Assembly: GCA_903837785.1 (NCBI GenBank)
Contig: CAILVY010000022.1
Span: 1-36,731, forward strand
Length of the DNA stretch: 36,731 bases
DNA from: Candidatus Hydrogenedentota bacterium
GTDB lineage: Bacteria; Hydrogenedentota; Hydrogenedentia; Hydrogenedentales; CAILVY01
Reading direction: 5' to 3'
A program made the translations under genes and the position numbers. Positions 25,323 through 33,088 of the stretch are shown in pieces (the first letter of the stretch is position 1; every line of letters starts with the position of its first letter). Under the pieces are notes generated by a model. That model worked only from the letters and a program-made list of their open reading frames with translations. It was not told the origin of the DNA and did not search any database.

Positions 25323-27734
25323 CTACTCGTTGAAATGGGGGGTGTTATTCCAGGACTCCAGCACTCGCCGGTGCCCGTCTTCGTAACGTCCGATTTCGCC
25401 AAAGGGAATAGGATAGAAACCGATGGCCTCGATGCAGGCAGCATCCGTCCGGAGCGCGAAATCCGCTTTGTCCGGATCCACGAAGCCTGGGTTCTGATCC
25501 GTGACTACGTTGCAGCATTGGCGCTGGATGCCCTGATCCCGGGTCAGGAATGCGCCGCAACGGAACACGACATTCCGCCAGAGGTTGTTGATGTCGTTCC
25601 CCTCCTCCAGATGCTGGAGGTCCGGATAGCGCGTGCTGTAGGGCGGACTGCCGGCGTTTACTGCCTTCAGCAAAGCTTGAACGCCCTCGCTGTCCAGAAA
25701 CTTCTTCCAGCGGTCGGCCCCCCAGGCGGAGAAGCTGACGCCGTAGCGGCAGTCAACGAAGACGTTGTTGTCCACCCAGTTGTCCTTGCCGCCATGGATC
25801 TGGACGCCGCCGAAATTCGCCTCCGAGCAGCGCGAGAAGACGTTTCCGTAGATGAGCGTGCCGCTGATGGCGTCGTCGAGGCGAATCCCGGCCTGGCCGC
25901 AGGCGCGTCCGGAGCCGATGTCGTGCCAGAAATTGAAGCGCAGGAGATTGCCGCGATATCCCGGGTTGTAGAACATATCGAGTCCGCCCTGATCGTCGGA
26001 TTCACGAACCACGTCGTGGACGTCGTTGAATTCCACGACATGATCGTTTCCTTCGAGGCGGATGGCGTGGCAGGGGGTGTCGTGAAAGGCGTTGTGGGCG
26101 ATGCGATTGCCGACGCCTTCGATCTGGACCGCGGGCGTGTACGTCCGGTCGATGCGCGAGAAGTGATGAATCTCGCAGTTCTCGACGAAATGATTGCCGG
26201 GCGCCAGCGTCTTGCGGTCGCCGCCGATCATGACGACGCCGCCGCGTCCGAGCGTGTGCAGTTCGCAGCTCAGGACGCCATGGGCGTGTCCCCCATTCAG
26301 CGTGATGGCCGTTGCGCCCAGGCGCCGGACAAGGCATCCGGCCACGAGGCAATGTTCCCCGCCATTGATCACGATGCCATCGCCCGCGCCCAATTCACAC
26401 GTCAAGCCCTGGAACGTGACATAGGAAGCGTTCTCCGCCGAGATCAGCGGTTCCTGCAGCATGGAGAGACAGGCGGTTGACCCGGCCAAGTCGCCGGGCG
26501 GATAAAGATAGAGCTTGCAGGACGCGCGATCCAGGAACCACTCGCCGGGCTGATCGATTTCTTCCAGGAGGTTGAAGGCGTAATAGGATTGGCCTTCCTT
26601 GATTCCGTAGGGACTCGTGTGCGCGGTGCGAAGCTGGCGCGCGGCCGGGTCAAGGGACGAAACGCCGATGGCATTGTCCGCCCAGTCGTAGAACCAGTAG
26701 CCGTAGAGCCAGATGTCCTTCGCCTGGGTCCAGCGGGCGGGGCGGTCGCCTTCATACTCAAAGACGCCGCCGCGGTTCTCCTTGAATGCGCCGGGGTCCA
26801 ATACTTTCCCGGTTTTCACGAAGCCCTCGTTGGGCCATCGGGCCGGCTGCATGGGTTGGCCGTTCAGGAACAGCTCGACGGAGGGTTTGGACAAAAACCC
26901 AAATCCCCGGGCTTCCATCTGCCCGAAGCGGGTGATGCCCTGCGCCCGGAGATCCGCGGTGAGCACCTTGCTCCGGGCTTCTTCCGGCAGACGCGCGAGG
27001 ATGGCCGGGTCGTCCACCGCTTGAAATCCTGTCACGGCGACGCCCCCGCTCAGGCGCACAATCTCGCCCTCGGCGGCGGCAATGACGATGGGGGCGTCCG
27101 CGCGTCCGGATAGCTCCGGCCCGAGCTTCAGTCCCTCTTTGAGCGCGTATGTCCCGTTGCGCAGTACAACCCTGACCCCGCCCGCGGGCACGCCGCCTTG
27201 CGTATTGAATGCGGCCACCCGCGCCAGGGCTTGCTTCAGCGTGGCGAACGGGGCTTCCCGGGTGCCGGGATTCTGATCCTGGCCGTCGACCGCAACATAG
27301 AAAGTCACGGCGGGTTCAGGATACTCGACGGGTTTCACGCGGCTCGCCGCGGGATCCCGGGCAGGCAGGCCCTGCTGAAGCCGGTCCGCCTGACGCAGCA
27401 GCTCTTCGGCCTCCCACACGTGATGCGGCGGCACGTCCGTCAGCCTGGACAACTTCTGGAGCGCGTCCTTCGCGAGGTCCATGTGTTGCTCATGCACGTG
27501 GCATCGAATGATGCGCAGCATGGCCAGGCTGCGGCAGCCCACTGGAACGCTCTCCGCTGCGGCCACCGCTTCGAGTGTCTTGATAGCTTCGGCATATTGT
27601 TGCGCCGCAATGAACTGTCCGGCCTGTTCCATTCGGGCCGACGCATCTTCGTTTGGGCCGGCGTGGACGCTCACGCAGCCCGCCAGCAAGACCGCCAGCA
27701 TCCATACGCCTTTCGGGACACTCGTTTTTCGCAT
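25323..27734 (-). CDS. Right-handed parallel beta-helix lipoprotein (GH141-like)
   Basis: 803 residues. The signal peptide ends in a clear lipobox, LLAGC (about residues 16-20), so it is probably membrane-anchored. Residues 30-130 look like a helical TPR-like region. FYVAVDGQDQNPGTREAPFATLKQALARV then starts the DUF1565-type beta-helix. An inserted beta domain (PGEWFLDRASCKLYLYPPGD) is followed by a long series of parallel-helix coils such as GDGIVINGGEHCLVAGCLVRRLGATAITLNGG. GH141 and related polysaccharide-active enzymes share this layout, but the catalytic residues cannot be assigned here. AGGA precedes the ATG at 8 nt. First gene of a two-gene unit with the BNR protein. Confidence 0.88.
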   Translation of the reverse strand: MRKTSVPKGVWMLAVLLAGCVSVHAGPNEDASARMEQAGQFIAAQQYAEAIKTLEAVAAAESVPVGCRSLAMLRIIRCHVHEQHMDLAKDALQKLSRLTDVPPHHVWEAEELLRQADRLQQGLPARDPAASRVKPVEYPEPAVTFYVAVDGQDQNPGTREAPFATLKQALARVAAFNTQGGVPAGGVRVVLRNGTYALKEGLKLGPELSGRADAPIVIAAAEGEIVRLSGGVAVTGFQAVDDPAILARLPEEARSKVLTADLRAQGITRFGQMEARGFGFLSKPSVELFLNGQPMQPARWPNEGFVKTGKVLDPGAFKENRGGVFEYEGDRPARWTQAKDIWLYGYWFYDWADNAIGVSSLDPAARQLRTAHTSPYGIKEGQSYYAFNLLEEIDQPGEWFLDRASCKLYLYPPGDLAGSTACLSMLQEPLISAENASYVTFQGLTCELGAGDGIVINGGEHCLVAGCLVRRLGATAITLNGGHAHGVLSCELHTLGRGGVVMIGGDRKTLAPGNHFVENCEIHHFSRIDRTYTPAVQIEGVGNRIAHNAFHDTPCHAIRLEGNDHVVEFNDVHDVVRESDDQGGLDMFYNPGYRGNLLRFNFWHDIGSGRACGQAGIRLDDAISGTLIYGNVFSRCSEANFGGVQIHGGKDNWVDNNVFVDCRYGVSFSAWGADRWKKFLDSEGVQALLKAVNAGSPPYSTRYPDLQHLEEGNDINNLWRNVVFRCGAFLTRDQGIQRQCCNVVTDQNPGFVDPDKADFALRTDAACIEAIGFYPIPFGEIGRYEDGHRRVLESWNNTPHFNE

Positions 27735-27784
27735 TACTGCATCCTCTCCATCCTGTGTGCTGCCTCATTGCTCGTCCGCAACGT

Positions 27785-27814
27785 AGCATAAGAGAAGCGG
27801 CGTATGGAGTCCAA
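27785..27814 (-). promoter_or_regulatory. Candidate promoter of the beta-helix/BNR unit
   Basis: TTGGAC (27809-27814) and TATGCT (27785-27790) are 18 nt apart on the minus strand, about 50 bases before the ATG at 27734. The -10 is good and the -35 fair. Confidence 0.4.
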
Positions 27815-27953
27815 CAGAGCAATGCCGGCACTAATCAAGCGCATGCTGAACTCTGGAGCAACGCGTCGAGGACACTGCAACTGCGACAGGCGTCCCTTCG
27901 GGGCGTGCGTTTCCCGTATCAGTCAGGCGAACGCAGGGCGATTCGCGGCCATC

Positions 27954-28586
27954 TCATCCCGTTTGATTGAAACGATTGCCCGTGGCGCCGAGGAACGTCT
28001 CATACGGATTGCGGGGGGCCGGATTCCCGGTCGGGCCAACGCCTGCGAGCCTTGGGGTGGCTTCCCGCGCATTACGGGATTCCTCGGTGCGTTGTGCGGT
28101 GAGTTGCGCGCGGGCTTCCGTTTCGAGGCGCGAGGCGGCGGCGGCCACGGCGCGGTCCTGGGCGGAAGGGTCGGGGGCGGCCAAAGCGGCACGGCGCACC
28201 TGCTGCGCTTTGGCGAGCGTGGCCTCCGGGGTGCGCGCCGGACTCACATCGATCGACACTTCGCCGCCAGTGGCATAGAGGCGGTTGTCCGGACCGCGCG
28301 TGTATTCGTATTGCGGCCCGCCCTGTGCGTAGGGCCCGGCGGCAGCCAGATGCGCCTGTTCGTGCCGGCGCACTTCGCCATCGCGTTGCTTCAAGTTCTG
28401 GACTACGCGCTGATCTTCGGCGGAGAGTTCCTGGACCCCGGGCGCGCCTCGGGCGGAATTCGCTGCCTTCTCCGGTGTTCCGAATGCCAAGGGATTCTTT
28501 GCCACTTCGGGGCGGATTTCACGGATTGCGCGCACGTCCCACGCGGGCGTCCCGCCCAGACCCATCATGGTATTCATAGCAGCCAT
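27954..28586 (-). CDS. SprA-related putative metalloprotease
   Basis: 210 residues from ATG 28586; a GTG at 28604 would add 6 residues. The core matches the SprA-related metalloprotease family: ELSAEDQRVVQNLKQRDGEVRRHEQAHLAAAG contains the zinc motif HEQAH. It is followed by GPQYEYTRGPDNRLYATGGEVSIDVSP and AALAAPDPSAQDRAVAAAAS, both typical of the family. The C-terminal tail of about 45 residues is rich in A, R, P and N and probably disordered. There is no signal peptide. Family members are predicted zinc peptidases with unestablished substrates. It stands alone between the beta-helix gene and a non-coding gap. Confidence 0.85.
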   Translation of the reverse strand: MAAMNTMMGLGGTPAWDVRAIREIRPEVAKNPLAFGTPEKAANSARGAPGVQELSAEDQRVVQNLKQRDGEVRRHEQAHLAAAGPYAQGGPQYEYTRGPDNRLYATGGEVSIDVSPARTPEATLAKAQQVRRAALAAPDPSAQDRAVAAAASRLETEARAQLTAQRTEESRNAREATPRLAGVGPTGNPAPRNPYETFLGATGNRFNQTG

Positions 28587-28887
28587 AGGCACCTGCCTCA
28601 GCACGTGTAACGAAAACCCTGACGCCGTGTATCCTTATTGTACGCGACAGGGCGGGAATTCAGCTACTTTCCCATACAATTCACATTTCGTCCGCCTCAC
28701 GGACTTCAGTCGAAGGAACACCCCCCGGCTGTAACCCATTCCGGCGAAATACGGAATAGGCCTTCGTCCCAGGACGTTTTCCAGGGAACCTTTTCCCGTG
28801 AATATGCATGAACAGAGTTTAAGTAACGAACGTATGCCGCATCCCGCGCCATCAACGCTGCTACGGGCTTGAGCCCGTTTGTGCGCC
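28587..28887. other. Intergenic region before the small unknown gene
   Basis: No gene is supported. On the minus strand TACAAT (28637-28642) is a plausible -10 for the metalloprotease gene, without a clear -35. A short inverted repeat ATTCCG/CGGAAT lies at about 28739-28758, and GGGCTTGAGCCC, a perfect 12-base palindrome, lies at 28865-28876. Nothing else was recognised. Confidence 0.35.
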
Positions 28888-29205
28888 GTGGAGCGGCAAA
28901 CCGAGATCGAGGAGATGCAGTTCAGCAATTTCAGTTTGGATACGTATTGTGCGTTGGCGCTGCTGGAAGCGCTTCGGCGGGAGAACGCCGCGGACTATGC
29001 GTCCGGCAAGCCAATCGTGGAGAAGCCAAGTCTGCTTTCGCACGGATGGAAACGGCTTCGTGCGCGGTTTTCCCGCCCGGCAGCCCCCGTTTTCGCCAAT
29101 GTGGAGCGGTTCTCCGATATTCAGGGCCGCGCGCGGACCGGGCAGGAAACGCCGGCGCGCCCAGTCGAAACGCTGGATGAGGATCGTCCCCGCAAGGCGG
29201 TCTGA
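28888..29205 (+). CDS. Small hypothetical protein
   Basis: 105 residues from GTG 28888; ATG 28915 (MQFSNFSLDTYCALALLEAL) gives 96 and is also possible. No start has a good ribosome binding site. I recognise no domain. An N-terminal amphipathic helix region (SLDTYCALALLEALRRENAAD) is followed by a basic stretch (HGWKRLRARFSRPAAP) and a charged tail. No signal peptide or membrane helix. Support for it being real is its length, orderly composition and the terminator-like hairpin 16 bases after its stop. Confidence 0.5.
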   Translation: MERQTEIEEMQFSNFSLDTYCALALLEALRRENAADYASGKPIVEKPSLLSHGWKRLRARFSRPAAPVFANVERFSDIQGRARTGQETPARPVETLDEDRPRKAV

Positions 29206-29220
29206 CAATCGCGGGTTTCT

Positions 29221-29259
29221 TTCGTGCCATGCACTCCCCTCCCGGAGGCATGGCACGAA
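29221..29259 (+). terminator. Long hairpin, probable terminator of the small gene
   Basis: TTCGTGCCATGC (29221-29232) pairs perfectly over 12 bp with GCATGGCACGAA (29248-29259), followed by GTCTTTCTG. It lies 16 bases after the plus-strand stop and 34 bases from the convergent aldolase gene's stop. The T tract is weak, so it may also protect mRNA ends in both directions. Confidence 0.6.
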
Positions 29260-29292
29260 GTCTTTCTGTCCTGCGTGCGCTCCGGCAAGCGC

Positions 29293-30201
29293 TCAAGAGC
29301 ACGCCAGTTCCTCTTCGATGCGCTGCACCCGTTCGATGAGTTCGTCGGCGATGCGCGCGTGATGTGCGTCAAACGGCCGGATCGGCTCGCGCACCCGCGG
29401 CGTCGTGTAGACGCCCTGGGCGTGTAAGAGGCGTTTGAAGAAGTGAATCGAGCAGTCGAGGTGCTGATTCGAGAAGGCGAGCACGGGCAAAACGCGTTCG
29501 AAGAGGTTCCGCGCGGCATCGCGGTCTCCCCGTTGATACAGGGCATGGATTCGCGTGTAAATTGCGTGCATCCCGGTGGGCATGAAGGCATGCACGCCGC
29601 GATCGAGCGCTTCGATTATCTGCGTCACGGCCCACCCGCCGGAGACGTGCAAGCGGCCGCGGGTAGCCTCGAGCACTTCACTGTATTTCGGACCCGCGGG
29701 CGTCACCTCGACTTTCAGGCATCGGAACGGGGCGACTTCCTCGAAGAGGCGCGCCACGAGCGGCACGGGAACGCCGTAGCCGTCGAAATCCCAATCCTGC
29801 AACATGAGGAAGGGCGGGTTGACCGCCGCCACCGCGCGCACCTCCTGTTCGTACTGTGCCTCGTTGCGATACGGAATGCTCACGAGCACGCCGCTGCAAC
29901 CCGCCGCGACAAGTTCCCCGGCGATTTGGACCCGTTGTTCCGGGCTCTCCGCGGAAGCGCCGCCAATGACGGGCGCCGTCCCCCCCACTTCGTCGAGCAC
30001 GGCCTCCACCAGGCGGCGGCGCTCCTCCAGCGTGAGCTTGCCCACCTCGGCGGCCATCGCGGGAACCAGGAAGCCCGCCACGCCGGCCTTGAGCGCCTTC
30101 CGGACGTTCCGGCGCAAGGATGGGAGATCGATGGCGTCCTCGTCTGTAAAGGGCGTGTTCAGAACCGTGATGATTCCGCGCAGATCGAGCAAGTTCTTCA
30201 C
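29293..30201 (-). CDS. DapA/NanA-family aldolase with altered active site
   Basis: 302 residues from GTG 30201, chosen because GGGAGG lies 7 nt upstream and the codon overlaps the upstream stop as GTGA. It is a TIM-barrel class I aldolase of the dihydrodipicolinate synthase/N-acetylneuraminate lyase superfamily. GIITVLNTPFTDEDAIDLPSLRRNVRKALKAGVAGFLVPAMAAEVGKLT is the usual N-terminus. CLKVE carries the Schiff-base lysine and HVSGGWAVTQIIEALDRG follows. Where the family has the LYN-x-P tyrosine, this protein has MLQDWDFDGYG, so that tyrosine is apparently replaced. Substrate is unknown; coupling with a GH20/GH67N-like gene suggests a sugar acid or amino sugar (inference). Confidence 0.85.
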   Translation of the reverse strand: MKNLLDLRGIITVLNTPFTDEDAIDLPSLRRNVRKALKAGVAGFLVPAMAAEVGKLTLEERRRLVEAVLDEVGGTAPVIGGASAESPEQRVQIAGELVAAGCSGVLVSIPYRNEAQYEQEVRAVAAVNPPFLMLQDWDFDGYGVPVPLVARLFEEVAPFRCLKVEVTPAGPKYSEVLEATRGRLHVSGGWAVTQIIEALDRGVHAFMPTGMHAIYTRIHALYQRGDRDAARNLFERVLPVLAFSNQHLDCSIHFFKRLLHAQGVYTTPRVREPIRPFDAHHARIADELIERVQRIEEELACS

Positions 30202-32813
30202 GGGACGCCTCCCTGCCGTTTCATCAACCACAGCTCGGAACAGACGGTTCCCCACCCGCCGGTGTTCCGCCAGACCGTAACTTCCGGGCGCGTGCCCTCC
30301 CCCACGCCGGCCGACTTCTCGAAGCGGATTGTGAGCATGCCGTCCCGGGTGGCCTCCCGGGGAATCTCATATTCGAAGAAGCCCGATTCCGCCTCGGGCA
30401 CTTCCAGGTCCTTGATCAGCACGGCATCATCCGCATAGATGGACTCGCATTTCTGGCGCTGAAATCCCGCATAGCGCGGCAGATACGTGGGCCGCACGAG
30501 ACAGCATCGGACGCGGTACTGTGCGGCGGGATCCAGGCCGTCGTAGCGGAAAGTCAACCCTTGTTTCTCATTCGACGTGAACGCCATGCTGCGCTGGGAC
30601 GGCCGGTTGCTCTGGGCGACCTCGCCGCCGTCGTAGGGCCAGCCAAAGACGAGATGGGGCGAGCGCCCGGGGTCGCCCGCATCGTCGTAGAAGCCGCCCT
30701 CGCCCGGGTCTTCGTAGTGGACGATGCGCCTCAGCAACTCCCGCTGTTGATCCACGGGGGCCTTCGCGGCGTTCTCGAGTTCCCGCCTGTGCCACCCCAG
30801 CCCGATGAAATCGCGGTCAAGGTTGAAGTAGCCCTCATTTCGCACGCCATGGAGCGCTCCGCTCTCTTCGCCGAGGCGTCCGGCCTCCGCGCGAAACGCC
30901 TTCATCTCGTCCGTCTCGATGTCCTGTTCGAACAAGGCGAGGGCCTGCTCAATGGCTGCCGCGCACGCGCCGGCATTCAGGGCCTCGCCCAGGATGCGAT
31001 CCATCTCCCGTTTCCGCTCCTGCTGGCGCAGGAGCCGGCGCTGGATGTACATGTCGAGGGCCGCGCGCTGCATGTACTCGCGCCACAGCGCATTATTCTT
31101 CCTGGAACGTTCCGGCATGCGTGCCCCGGCTTCTTTTGCCAGCACGTAGCATCGGCCTATCCCGGCGTTTCCGGCAATCGGCGTCGAGAGGTTGTCCTCC
31201 AACTGAAAAATGGCGTCGGACATCAGCGGGGCGGCCCGGGGTCCGAAACGCATCGCGGCGTACTCGCCGACGACAGCTTCCACGCTCCGGTGCGGATCCC
31301 ACAGGAGGCGCTGCCACATCCACTGATTCGCTTCGTCGTGATGGCCCTCGGAATACGCGACTTCGCCCAGGCATCCCGGCATCATTTCCCGGAAGACGCG
31401 ATAGTAGGCCTTTGTGCGGGCGTGGAAAGTGCGGCGGTCATAGACGACCGCAAGACAGGGGTCGGGATGCGCGTCGTAGAGGCCGTGTCCCCAATGCGGG
31501 GGCAGATCGCCGTTCCGATCGGGAATCAGGGCATGGTCCATCAGGCCATATTCTGAATAAACCCAATGCGTGAGGTCCGTGAACATGATCGTGCCCGTGC
31601 CGTCGGGCAGTTGATGCAGGACTTCGTGGAAGTAGCGGCTCCAGGGGCCGTAGCCGGGATGATCAAAGAGGTCCATGCGGTGGTCCTGGCGGCGGCCCGG
31701 CAGCCAGCTCATCGCGTTCGAGCCCGGGCCGAAACAGAAGGCGGTCAGCCAGGGTTCCTGGCTGGCATTCAAGTAGTCAATGATCGCCTGATCGCCCGCA
31801 TTGTCCAGCTTCTGATTCGAGGCGAAGATCTTCGTTTGCGGCCTGTCGCGGCGAACAATGGTGGCCAGCTCCTGAACAAGCCGGATGTACTTTGCGCCAT
31901 AGGGCGCACAGCGGTCGCACTCGCAGCCTCCGCCGTCGCCCGACACGAATCGGACATAGTCGTAGGGCGGGCAGTTCTTCCAGCGGTTCTCAAACGCTTG
32001 AAGGAGTGCTTCCCGCGCCTCGGGCACGGACGGACAGAGATAACCGGTGCGTCCGATGGCCTCGACCGCCTGCCATTCGGGCGGCCCCGACCCGGCGTTG
32101 GCCGGGACATGCAGCAGTGTGTCCAGGCCATAGGACTTGACGAACTCGAATTGGGCGGCGTTCTCTTTGTCCACTTCGCCCAGTTCAAACGTGTTCGCGC
32201 CCGCAAGTGCATAGTCGAGCATGGCGGATTGCCACTCCTCCTCCGTCCAGGCGCGCGCGCCCGTCAATTCGCGCATCGTGGCGCCTTGCGAGACGAGCAA
32301 GCCGCGAATCGGAAACGCGGGCGCGGTGCGGAGCTTAAGCGGGATGGGCAACGCCACGCTGCTTTCTGAGAAGGTTAATCTGCGCAGGATTTCGCCCACG
32401 GCATAGAGGACGCCACGTTCGTCGGCGCCGGCGGCGAGCAATGTGAGCCCCGGCCCATGCGCGTACGCGTCCAGCAGAAAGCCCTCGGCCCCCGGATCGC
32501 GCGTGTCCGGCGCCAGGAGCCCCGCCTGGACCAGTTGCCTCGCGAGCAGCGTGTGGCGTTCCGGCGTGCCCAGCAAGATGAGCAAGTCCAACTTTTCGAG
32601 CGCGCGGGGTGCGACTTCAGGGAGCAGATCCACGGGGCATGCGGTTTCTTTCCGGATGCGCTCCGCGAGCAGATCTCCCGCGCGCTTTTCCACGCTGCTT
32701 GCGTTCGCGCCCATCACGATCGTGACGCGATCCAGGGCGTGAGCGGCCGTAGATAACAGCGGCCCGCAGAGCGCGAGCGTCAAGAGGCAATACGCGAGAT
32801 GTTTCGCTTTCAT
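30198..32813 (-). CDS. Secreted GH20/GH67N-like glycoside hydrolase-type protein
   Basis: 871 residues from ATG 32813 (GAGGAG about 10 nt upstream). The signal peptide (YCLLTLALCGPLLSTAAHA) leads into an alpha/beta domain found before GH20, GH67 and related enzymes. That domain shows AGDLLAERIRKET, LLILLGTPERH and TLLAAGADERGVLYAVGEILRRL. A probable TIM barrel starts at PAFPIRGLLVSQGATMREL. It contains DYVRFVSGDGGGCECDRCAPYGAKY, resembling the DUF4838 type, with a CxCxxC cluster. The C-terminal region (about 650-871) includes a beta-sandwich-like part. The catalytic acid is not assigned with confidence. Its stop overlaps the aldolase start, so the two are coupled. Confidence 0.8.
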   Translation of the reverse strand: MKAKHLAYCLLTLALCGPLLSTAAHALDRVTIVMGANASSVEKRAGDLLAERIRKETACPVDLLPEVAPRALEKLDLLILLGTPERHTLLARQLVQAGLLAPDTRDPGAEGFLLDAYAHGPGLTLLAAGADERGVLYAVGEILRRLTFSESSVALPIPLKLRTAPAFPIRGLLVSQGATMRELTGARAWTEEEWQSAMLDYALAGANTFELGEVDKENAAQFEFVKSYGLDTLLHVPANAGSGPPEWQAVEAIGRTGYLCPSVPEAREALLQAFENRWKNCPPYDYVRFVSGDGGGCECDRCAPYGAKYIRLVQELATIVRRDRPQTKIFASNQKLDNAGDQAIIDYLNASQEPWLTAFCFGPGSNAMSWLPGRRQDHRMDLFDHPGYGPWSRYFHEVLHQLPDGTGTIMFTDLTHWVYSEYGLMDHALIPDRNGDLPPHWGHGLYDAHPDPCLAVVYDRRTFHARTKAYYRVFREMMPGCLGEVAYSEGHHDEANQWMWQRLLWDPHRSVEAVVGEYAAMRFGPRAAPLMSDAIFQLEDNLSTPIAGNAGIGRCYVLAKEAGARMPERSRKNNALWREYMQRAALDMYIQRRLLRQQERKREMDRILGEALNAGACAAAIEQALALFEQDIETDEMKAFRAEAGRLGEESGALHGVRNEGYFNLDRDFIGLGWHRRELENAAKAPVDQQRELLRRIVHYEDPGEGGFYDDAGDPGRSPHLVFGWPYDGGEVAQSNRPSQRSMAFTSNEKQGLTFRYDGLDPAAQYRVRCCLVRPTYLPRYAGFQRQKCESIYADDAVLIKDLEVPEAESGFFEYEIPREATRDGMLTIRFEKSAGVGEGTRPEVTVWRNTGGWGTVCSELWLMKRQGGVP

Positions 32814-32909
32814 GCGGTGCGGTTCTCCTCGGCGAAGGGCACAGTAACATGAAGCGGAGGGGGTTGTCAGCTTGGGGAAGCACACAGGGTCACCCCCCCT
32901 GCCCCCCCG

Positions 32910-33024
32910 CACGCGGGGGGGTGAACAAGGAGCGCGCACGCGGGGGGGTGAACAAGGAGCGCGCACGCGGGGGGGTGAACAAGGAGCGCACGCGGGGGGG
33001 TGAAGAAGGAGCGCGCACGCGGGG
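32910..33024. repeat. Tandem 27-bp G-rich repeats
   Basis: Four near-identical units of CACGCGGGGGGGTGAACAAG plus GAGCG(CG) occur at 32910-32936, 32937-32963, 32964-32988 (two bases shorter) and 32989-33015 (one A-for-C change). A partial fifth runs to 33024. Each has seven consecutive G. The C7 run at 32902-32908 makes an inverted repeat with the first G7. They lie between the GH20-like gene and valS, in the 275-base gap, and no gene is supported there. Confidence 0.9.
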
Positions 33025-33088
33025 CAGCATCTGCCACAGGAGGCAAGAAAATGGCCGCGATGGAGATTCCGAAACGCGCGCTGTTGAA

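Noticed and set aside
28635..28928. 97-codon minus-strand frame in the gap before the small unknown gene
   Set aside because: No ribosome binding site, no recognisable domain, and it overlaps the plus-strand gene and the likely promoter of the metalloprotease.
32814..33088. CRISPR array or coding gene across the tandem repeats
   Set aside because: The units abut without unique spacers, and translated frames give only monotonous repeats.
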